Part shown: one piece after another, positions 55,943-64,000 of the stretch | How positions within the stretch are numbered: position 1 is the stretch's first letter | Layout: each line of letters starts with the position of its first letter | NCBI GenBank assembly: GCA_902806575.1 | Contig: CADCXD010000004.1 | Span: 2,666,001 to 2,730,000 of the forward strand | Source of the DNA: Jackrogersella multiformis | Lineage: Eukaryota; Ascomycota; Sordariomycetes; Xylariales; Hypoxylaceae | DNA length: 64,000 nt | Direction: 5' to 3' | Notes under the pieces: model-generated | The model's input: the letters and a program-made list of their open reading frames with translations, nothing else | The model's database searches: none | Told to the model about the DNA's origin: nothing | Translations under genes and position numbers: made by a program

Positions 55943-57438
55943 CTACGCCAGCAACAGCAGCGCCCTCCCCACAGCCGCCAGCACGGCACCAAGCACGCCT
56001 GCGGCTCCCAGCACGAGCGCCAGGGTCGGCCTCCACGACCAGTTCTTGGGCTCCTGCAGCGCGCGGGAGACGATGTGATCCAGGCGCTGCGCCATGTGGG
56101 CCTCGCCGAAGTTGTCGCGGACCCTGGCGACGCCGGCTTTGGACATGGCGGCGAGCTGGGCCGCGGACAGGCGGTTGAGGACCTGGTCCATGACGGCGGA
56201 CCACTGGGCGGGGTCGGCGGGGGACCGGAGCCAGCCCGTCTGGCCTTCGACGACGGTCTCGGTGGGGCCGCCCGTGTCGGCCGCAAGGACGGGCACGCCG
56301 GCGAGCATGGCCTCGAGGGGCACGATGCCGAAGTGCTCGTTGGCGGGGGTGTAGACGAGCAGGCGGGCCGAGGAGAGGAGGGTTTCCTTCAGGAGGTTCG
56401 GCACGGAGTGGAGGAACAGAACCTCGACGTCGTCGGGGACTTCGAGGGCGGTAAGGTGCGTCTTCGCCGTCATGGTGCTCAGGCCCATGGACTCCGTCAG
56501 GTGCACCAGTTCCTTATGGTAGCTCACGTTCTCGGAGACGCGGGGGTCGTAGCCTCCTGCTAGGACCAGGCGCACTCCCTTGCGCGCTTCCGAGCTTAGT
56601 CCTGCAAATGCCTTGATTGCTAAGGCAATGTCCTTTTTGCGCTCGAAGCGGTTGATGCTTAGTAAGAATTTCATGCCTTTCCATAACGGCTTCCCAGTTT
56701 CGGATTCCTTCTTTTCCTTCCTCGTCTTGGTGTCAACGCAAGGGTATACGACCTTTAGGTCCTTCTGGCTCGCCAGAGCAGGCCACGTCCGACTTACTAT
56801 GCCCTTTGTGAAATTCGAATTGACGGCGATGGCGTCGGCGAAGCTCATGCTCCATTGCTCCCACAGGTCGAAAGGTAGGCGGTAGGCCCTCTTCCACCAT
56901 TTTTGCCGGCCCTGTACGAGGAGGAGGTCGGGGAAGTGGCAGTAGAACAGGATGCGGCCTTGTGGATGGAGGAACTGCAGGAGCGGCAAGCCGGCGCTGA
57001 GCTGATCTACAAAGTATGCGTCGGGCTTCAGGTCCTGGAGCTCGGATGTGAGGTATATTTGGAAGATGAGATGCAATTGGCGGAGGATGGAGCAGAGGAT
57101 GCTGAATCGCGAGAGGATCGAGGGGGGGACGATGGTGTTGCCGCGTACGCGAACGTCGAGTGTGCCTATTGCAGTTAGGTTGTAAGATGAGAACCACATA
57201 TGCAGTAATTTGCAATATACATAATTCATGTATCTATCATTATGAGATTCAACATACCATCTCTCGCCTCATCAAAGCAATGTTTCGGATCGCAATGACT
57301 TGTGAATATAACGACCCTATGACCTCGATTCTGCAACCCGACAGCTGCATCAACAACCAGTCTTTCGGCCCCGCCAATGCCTAGGTCCGGATGCAAGAAG
57401 ACTATAGCCTTGCTGACCTCCCTCGTCTTTTCTGTCAT
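55943..57438 (-). CDS. ALG2: Alpha-1,3/1,6-mannosyltransferase ALG2
   Basis: Two exons, 57258-57438 and 55943-57165 (intron GTATGT...TAG), give 467 residues. ALG2 adds the second and third mannose to the dolichol-linked oligosaccharide on the cytosolic face of the ER. The N-terminus (AIVFLHPDLGIGGAERLVVD and VVIFTSHCDPKHCFDEARDG) is typical, followed by GRILFYCHFPDLLLVQ, a NRFERKKDIALAIKAFA stretch, and the GT4 donor site EHFGIVPLEAM (E-x7-E) with GVPVLAADTGGPTETV. A C-terminal hydrophobic hairpin (LALVLGAAGVLGAVLAAV) should anchor it to the membrane. The ATG at 57438 is the first in frame; an upstream GTG extends the frame but is not a likely start. The 3' third is distinctly GC-richer than the 5' part. 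Confidence 0.95.
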
Positions 57439-58384
57439 GTCGGGAGGTGGTTGACGCACGTAGCCATGCCTTGGAAATGTTGAAGTTGATTTGAAGATGA
57501 AGTTGAGTGGAGTGGAGTTAAAAGTTGAAGTTGAAGTTGAAGTTGAAGTTGAAGGGAAAGTTGCGGAAAGTTGCGGCTCTGAGCGACAATTTTTGGTGGG
57601 AACGGAACGCGGTAGTGGTTACCTAGGTACCTTAGGTAGGTACCTAACCTAGGTGTCCAAGCCCACTGTACTTTCTAATCTTTCCCCTCTAAACTCTAAA
57701 CTATAAACCCATTCCAAGGTTCACCGGTTCAGCCCTATGTCCCACTAATTATTATCCGCGCGCCAGCTCCACAGTGATATGCATCCCTACCACGTACCCT
57801 CCAGGGCTACCTACCTAGGTAGGTACCTAGTAGGTGGGTAATAATACGGTAAATATCTAGGCGCATACAGGTACTTGGCGTCTAGCCCTTCATAGATATT
57901 TACACTTAAATCAATCGTATTTCATATTCATATTAGCATAGTATAGTATGGTATGACTAGCTTCATCTCATTTCTCATTCTAATACCAATCAATTATCTT
58001 AACAGCCAGTCCACCTAATAACCATATAAAATTTATTACTATTTTTCAAGTAGTATCTCAACTACAGGTATCACAAGCTCTTCTCCAGACTATGAGCTGT
58101 TTTGTGTCTTTTTATCCCCGTAGCAACCGACAATCTCGAGACGCCCCAAACATGCGGGTATGTTAAATAAAGACATCGTGACCATACCTGACCCAGCCGA
58201 AAAGAGGAGAAGAAAAAAAGAAGAAAAGATCCAGTCCGCGGGCCGACGGTACTGGCATACCGATGCGCCATTTTAAATAATCCATCCGAGAACTATGAAC
58301 AATGAATCGAAAGTAATATATGATTGCTTCATTGCTGGCAATATCGCCAACGGACTGTGAAAGGGTAGTTAGGAGAACGGATTC
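57439..58384. other. ALG2 promoter region with hexamer repeats and TAGGTACC motifs
   Basis: About 950 bases. Immediately upstream of ALG2 stands an imperfect GTTGAA array; beyond it TAGGTACC motifs cluster at 57618-57655 and 57808-57835. The 3' end of KCS1 closes the region. No gene recognised. Confidence 0.55.
57475..57554. repeat. GTTGAA hexamer array upstream of ALG2
   Basis: Imperfect GTTGAA/GATGAA/GAGTGGA units followed by five or six perfect GTTGAA copies (about 57521-57553), starting about 40 bases upstream of the ALG2 start codon. On the gene strand it reads TTCAAC. Confidence 0.8.
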
Positions 58385-61300
58385 TCAGTCGCTGACAGAG
58401 CTCCATTCATCATCATCCCTTTCCACTTCATCTCCATCCTCGTCCTGCCTACGCGGAGTGACCAGCCCCAGCTCGTGGCGTACGTCCTTCTGTATCTTTA
58501 AGAAATACTTCCTCAGAGTTGCAAGACCCCGAAGGAAGCCACGGTCTGGTTCGCTCGGACACTTCGGCGGACACGGTTTATCTTCTGCCAAGTCTCCTGC
58601 CGTGACGCTATTGGCAAAGTCGGCCATCTTGAAATCAATCTCTTTCTTATTCCTTCGGCGCTTTCTAGTGTCCCACGCATCTTCGGCGTCTGTCGCGAAG
58701 TCTGTCGTAGAATCGTCCGCTGCCGTATCGTAGCCCTCATCGGAGTTATCGGCATCGTAAAACATTAGAAGGCTAGCTGCGTAGAACCGATAACCGCGCA
58801 GCCTGCGAATGGTCATTTCAAGTTGGTTCAGTTTCTGTAAGATTGCTGGAATATGTCTTAGAACGCTGCTATAGTCTACGCCGTCGTAGAGGAACATGGT
58901 TAGGGCATCCTGAAACTCTGAGCCAGCCTTCAGGTTGCGCCCATAATATTTATCCTTAAAGATGTAGGTCTGAGACTTGACATCCCAGGCCTGCAGTCCG
59001 CAAACTCTCACGCCGAACTCCCTCGACGTGGTCGCGGCGCATTTACGCTGTTGCGATTCTCGTTTCTTTGGGTTCGCCTCAACGCCATACTGCCGGGTTC
59101 CCATCTTCAAATCCATAATACAAGGACGTTTCATGCCAGCGGTAAGGTCTTCCATTAGTAGAAAATATTCGACTCGTGAGTCATGCTGGGTCTGAGCCTC
59201 TTTTGGGTTGACGGGCCGTGAGATTTTCTTGAATTCCATCGTTGGACTCGGGAGCTCTGAAGGTACTGCCGACGACAAATATGACTGAGGTACAGAGCCA
59301 TCCGTAAGCCCATTCTCGGGGGTTTCGGGTCCTTGCTTGTGCTCAATTTCTGCATGGGCAAGCTCGCGCAACTCTGCGTGAAGTTCATTATCCCTTCTGT
59401 ACTCAACCTCATCTGGGTCCTCGAAATATTTGAGATTGCCTCGCGATTCTGTAACATCTTGTGGTCTTCGCCGAAGCTTGCTCCCCGAATTGCGCCGTTT
59501 TCGTCTCTGCTGAAGGAACTTCTCTGATAGGGTTTCCGGCTCTGGCGCGCTGGTTCCCGTAACGTCGTTCACATGGTCCATGCCCTCCATCCTTACACAT
59601 CTCGAGTCTACACTCGCGTCACTCTGACTCTGCAAAAGGCGTGGAGTTTTTAATGCGGGGTTTGCTTCATGAGTCTGTCCGACGCCATCATCGGCCTTTT
59701 CTCGGTCTACTAAGGCGGTTTCTGAATTTGTCGGCCGGTCAAGTCGCTGTACTGAGAGACGGGGAATCGATCGCTGCTGAGATGCCGGTCTCCGATGTTT
59801 ATGTACTGCGATGGGTTGCTTCAGGAAAGCATCGTTAAAAACCTCATTTCGTAGTCTCTTATTAACTGTCGTAGCGCCCCAACTATTCGCATGCCGATCC
59901 TCTAAAGTTGGCCGGCCTGATAATATCGTGTCCCCTTCTGGCAATTGAAGATTACTATCACGTAAATAATGATGACCTATGGCAGCATATGCGCTCTTTG
60001 GGCGGTCCTTATCGTGGTCCGATACCGCAGGCCGAAGCAAGCTTCGAGGAAGAATGTGACGATTGTCGACGAAGGTAACTGTAGGAATCGGAGTGTGTGA
60101 CGATTGTAAGGATTGGCTGACTATCCTACGATGATGACGCGGGTCTTCTTTATCTAAGCCCAGTGGGGGTCCTAGATTAGGTGTCCCGTTATTACCCTTT
60201 AGCTGGCCATCATGCTCTCTTCCCTTCTTCTCCGACGTGTAGGCATCGTCCTTTTTGATTATCGACTTTCGTCGTGGCTGCTTCTGAAATGTGACATTGA
60301 GAACGCCAATGTACCTAGGAGGAAAAGTTAGCTCTTCCTAAAACGCTTAAAATATGCCGCGCTAAACTCGTAAAATTAGGCGTGGACAGCAGGGCGTGGC
60401 AATAACACACCTAGGCAAGAAAGGTAGAAGATCACGGTGATATCTTTCTATCTTCTCATAAAACTCGTTCTCTCGGTTGCTTAGTTGCTTGCAGACAGCC
60501 CTCTTAGAAAACCTCCAGATGGTTGTATGACCACCAACCTGATGCTTATAAGGAATGAGTTCAATTGCCTCAAGAGGTAACTTAGGCCCAAGCTGGTGTT
60601 CGTGCACGATGTCCTCGTAATACTGAGAAACCGGCCGGGATGACCTAGCAGATATATCACGAGATCTCTGGGGGAACTCCACCTCGTCCTCGATAGCACA
60701 TTCATCATCTATTCGTGAAAAGTCTTCAACAAGTGAGGCTGTGTCATTCTTACGATCAATATTACCACTTTCTGGTCCCTCAATCCTTGCCTCAACTTCA
60801 GCCTCAGGTTCGTCTGCCTTTACCAGCCAGGGATGAAAACCCTCGGTGTGGGATTTGCGGGAGGCAGGCTGTGAAATCTTAAATTTCTCTGGTAGGGCGC
60901 CTCCGTTTTCTGGGGACTGTTCCAGTCCCTGATGCGGAAGAAATACAGCGGACGATATCTTCTCTTCGGATGACTCTTCACCCTCCTCAGCTGCTTCTCC
61001 GATATCCGTCACGTCACTTGATTCCCTGCCAACCTGCACTGTACCCTCATCGGATACAACGGCAGAACCATTAGGTGCACTACAAATGCCAGCCTCCGCA
61101 ACAAGTTGTTCTCGAGGAGACGGTTCTGTAACGGACTCTGAAATATGCTTTTGTGGTCTTTGCAGGCCAGGATAGTCGAGCTGGGCTGTCTCATGCGAAA
61201 CGGTTTCAGAATCTAAAGTGCCCCAAGGGAAAGACTGCACGGTCGATAAACAAAGAGATTGCTCACCCTCGATAGGCTGGGGAGAGGGTGTAGACGTTTG

Positions 61301-62560
61301 AAAAACATAAGTCTCGTCAAAATGCTTCTGATGAAGTAGGTCTGATGGTAGCCCTTTAACAGATAGTGACTTCTCTCGCTCATGGCCTACAGGTTTTGAC
61401 TCTCTCCGTCGGCCTTTTTCCTCTGGGAGGCCTTCTTTGAAAAAGCGTAGGCTATGACTCGCTTTCCGACTACGGGTCGGTTCAACGCCCGCCAACACCT
61501 CGGTGATAGACTTCTCAACTTGTCCATCTTGGTGGCCAATTATGTCATTGGTACCGATAGACCATGCTTTCTCCGGCCCCATCGAGAGGGGACGCTCTAC
61601 CCTCCACGCCCTATACTGGAGTCGCGCGTCGGAGAGAGATTCGGGTTCATCATCGGTAGATGGCGCGACATCGACATCCGCAGCGTCGTGAGAATACGAG
61701 GTATCACCAACGTTATCGGAATGCGCGTAGGGGCGATTCAACAAACGTAAACGGATTTCCTTTTCTGTGCGTTCCAACGACCGTCCTCTGCCTCTGGTTC
61801 CTACGTCAAAGTCCCGATGATGTATGAGCGTCGTACTTGCGCCTATAGTACCCAACATCGCGATAGGCGAGGATGTCGGAGCGTCCGCCCCTGGGTAAGT
61901 AGTCGATGATCGCAACGGTATGGGTGTCGTTCTGACGGCCTCAGCAAATCGTGGATGGCCGGTTAGCATCAGAGGGCCTTGATCAGTCTGCTCAAGCGGG
62001 TCATCCTGCGGTTCGGTCACCGCGTGTCCGGTATGTGGTTCATATACATTTCTAAGTTGGTTAGGTCGATTCGGACCATTTGGCGGTAAAGGCTGCTGCT
62101 CGAGACGTCGCTGATCTGTGTGGGAAACGTGGAAATGCGGAATTCCACGAGCAGAAGCCAGTGCTTGTGTGAGAAGAGACGGGCCATTGGTTCTCTGGAG
62201 AGCGGCGGGCGGCCGTGATTTCTTATTGTTTTGGTCGGCTTGGTTAATGACGAGGGGAGATGCTTGAAGGGTGGATGTGAATGGCACATGGGAACCGGGG
62301 GGTACGAGTGGTGCTGATGCTGGTACTGGTGCCGGTGCTGGTGCTGGTGCAGGTGCAGCAGGCAAGACACTTGCAGACGGTTGTGCATGGTCAGATATGG
62401 AAGACGAGCCAGTCACATTGACGGAATAGGATGATGGGTTGCCAGTCGCTGTCCGAGTGGCAGCGGCAGCATTGGGACTTCCGGTCCCAGCGGCCACACC
62501 TTGGGTGCTCACCGGTGCGGCAGATGCGGCATTTTCGAGCTTAAGAGACGGACTGGACAT
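58385..62560 (-). CDS. KCS1: Inositol hexakisphosphate kinase KCS1
   Basis: Two exons, 60411-62560 and 58385-60314 (intron GTGTGT...TAG), give 1,359 residues. The start is MSSPSLKLENAASAA at 62560; the frame stays open upstream to 62761, but the extension has low-complexity, untypical sequence. Residues 1-650 are disordered, with an Ala/Pro repeat (PAPAPAPAPVPASAP). The kinase begins at KHQVGGHTTIWRFSKRAVCK and NRENEFYEKIERYHRDLLPF, continues across the intron into YIGVLNVTF, and after a long insert reaches the inositol-phosphate-binding CIMDLKMGTRQYG (PxxxDxKxG type, about residue 1115), ASLLMFYD, and FKMADFANSVT, corresponding to the metal-binding DFA motif. It ends acidic, DEDGDEVERDDDEWSSVSD. 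KCS1 makes 5-pyrophosphate inositols that control phosphate and energy signalling. The large insert between the two kinase halves is common in filamentous fungi. Confidence 0.95.
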
Positions 62561-64000
62561 GAGGTAAACATCTGGCGAATACCATGGCAATGTGGGAGGA
62601 ATGATTCGCGGGAGATTGAGCGGGTGGTATTCAGAATATGAAAGCTGGTTGTAAATAAAAGTTGAATTATGATGAAAAGGTACAAGCCCTACAACTTTAA
62701 TTGTGGTGGTTGTGGTGGCGGTTTCGGTCAAAGTGGAGTAATGGATTAGGTACCTCCCCAAAAACTACCTAGGTACCTAGCCTAGGTAGGTACAGTCTTG
62801 TACCTGGGTACTAGACCCAGAGCTAGGTACCTCCAGATGGGCTCTTAAGAGGGAGGGGTCCCCCAGATTTCAGGTACCTGGGACCTAGGTACTACCTACT
62901 GAGGTACCTTGGCTATTCAGGTACTACATTGTACCTTAATTAGTCCGGAACCAGCAAGAAACTATAAATGTACGACACCTACATATGTACTATCCTAACT
63001 TCAGGTATCTCTTAGGTGTATCGTAAGCAGGAAAGACGTCAAAAAATACATTTAACTAGGTACTTTATCTATCTACCATCCACCCTAGCAGCCTATGTAC
63101 CTAGGTACATAAGGTACCTGTAAGGACTTCTAAGGTTCTTTTATTCTGACGAGGATGGATCTTATGCCGGCACACCCACGTGCTAACGTACCTGGAGGTA
63201 ATTAACCAGTAATTATTAACGATTAATTTATGAACCCAAAACCCAACATCATTTCCAATCCTCAAAATGTCAAGTTCTTTTTTCCCGGTTTTTTATCGAG
63301 GCTTTTATTGGGCCGACAATATACCAACAAGATCCATGGATGCCACCAAAATGCCACCAGTAGTAAACTAAGGCTTGGTCATCAGACATGTCCAATCAAT
63401 TCTTGGTCCTATCGACTGACCGCTTGATACCCAAGATACCCAGACCTCCATCATCGCGATGAGAATAATGATGCAATGAGACTTACTTTGGCGATTTGTC
63501 GTCTTCGGTTACTCGCGAATCCAAGTCACGTTGTTGCTCTTCCATTTCTTACAGGCCATCGTCATCTCCAACGTGAGGCATTTGCTTCACAAAGGCCCGT
63601 GTGTTCCTGACACTACCCTAGGTACCTAGAGGTAGTCTGGACTCTCCCGAGTCACGGCAGACTTTACTATTACACATCGGTATGATATGTTTGATTTTTC
63701 TAAGGAGCGCCACGTCGTTTGTCCAATGGTTTAGCCTTGGCGTCGCATGCCACCTCACTTTATATACCTACCTAGCAGTTGGTATAAAACCCCAAGTCGA
63801 AAAAGCACTTGAGGCCTCATGATGGCATTGCAGATGGGTACATAGGTAGGTAGGCATGAGGCCTCAACGTCAGTACCTACACACTAGGTACATACCCTAG
63901 GTACATACGTACGGCACAGCACCCGAGAACTCTTTAAGTTTTAACGGGACGGGACGTTGGACAAATGCGTCGATCATGGATAGAACTGTATCGAGTACAG
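62561..64000. other. KCS1 upstream region with dense TAGGTACC motifs
   Basis: About 1.44 kb to the window edge. Motifs of the type CCTAGGTACCTAG occur densely at 62750-62950, again near 63053-63120, 63617-63632 and 63838-63910. Small open frames carry no domain. No gene recognised. Confidence 0.55.
62760..63120. repeat. Dense cluster of palindromic TAGGTACCTA motifs
   Basis: Within 360 bases at least ten copies of GGTACCT or CCTAGGTA occur, many overlapping to form longer palindromes. This is the densest part of a family that recurs in nearly every intergenic region of the window. Confidence 0.75.

Noticed and set aside
62750..63120. Regularly recurring motif that could be mistaken for a CRISPR array or telomeric repeat.
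   Set aside because: Units overlap, lack constant spacers and length, and the organism is a fungus; the motif is also spread through the whole window.
1..64000. tRNA and rRNA genes.
   Set aside because: I looked for B-box-like GGTTCGA words; those found lie inside coding regions without a tRNA context. A covariance-model scan would be needed to exclude tRNAs.

Overview
This window is from the nuclear genome of a filamentous ascomycete (Pezizomycotina), most likely a Sordariomycete. The genes have short 42-280 nt introns with fungal donors (GTAAGT, GTATGT, GTTAGT), CTAAC/CTGAC branch sites and YAG acceptors. The families are typical of the group: xanthine dehydrogenase, NmrA-like reductase, DUF3140, SPO22, AcuM, SEC6, SAT4-type rhodopsin-domain protein, HSF1, CWC27, deoxyhypusine synthase, an SNT1/NCoR-like corepressor, ALG2 and KCS1. 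Intergenic DNA is full of palindromic motifs built from TAGGTACCTA/CCTACCTAGG that are almost absent from exons.

Layout: 0-3.7 kb holds the C-terminal part of xanthine dehydrogenase (cut by the window edge), a GC-rich NmrA-like reductase and a small DUF3140 protein. 4.3-7.6 kb is the meiotic gene SPO22/ZIP4 on the minus strand. 8.2-10.6 kb is an AcuM/Rds2-type regulator of gluconeogenesis with a micro-exon. 10.6-15.2 kb has no recognisable gene. 15.2-19.7 kb holds SEC6 and a seven-exon rhodopsin-domain membrane protein. 21.9-27.1 kb holds three minus-strand accessory genes: a TauD-like dioxygenase, a beta-lactamase-fold hydrolase and a six-TM protein. 28-34.4 kb is an accessory block: a C2H2 zinc-finger gene facing away from a DUF7580-like gene that is followed by a lipase/SERAC1-like alpha/beta hydrolase with an RRM-like front end. 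35.5-62.6 kb is mainly housekeeping: HSF1, CWC27, an AT-rich RIP-like island, deoxyhypusine synthase, an unknown basic protein, the SNT1-like corepressor, ALG2 and KCS1.

The most notable result is that the SPO22/ZIP4 model is intact over about 938 codons and nine exons except for one in-frame UAG at codon 774, in a context where tryptophan fits well (K-S-[stop]-D-D-L). Sordariomycetes carry out A-to-I mRNA editing during sexual development with a preference for UAG, which becomes UGG (Trp), so this meiotic gene is a good candidate for an editing-restored stop codon. Two further in-frame UAGs occur in the accessory block, in the C2H2 gene and between the DUF7580-like part and the hydrolase. 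There a frameshift suggests ordinary decay as the alternative. All exon models were made by hand from splice sites and reading-frame continuity; family names rest on recognising motifs, not on a search.
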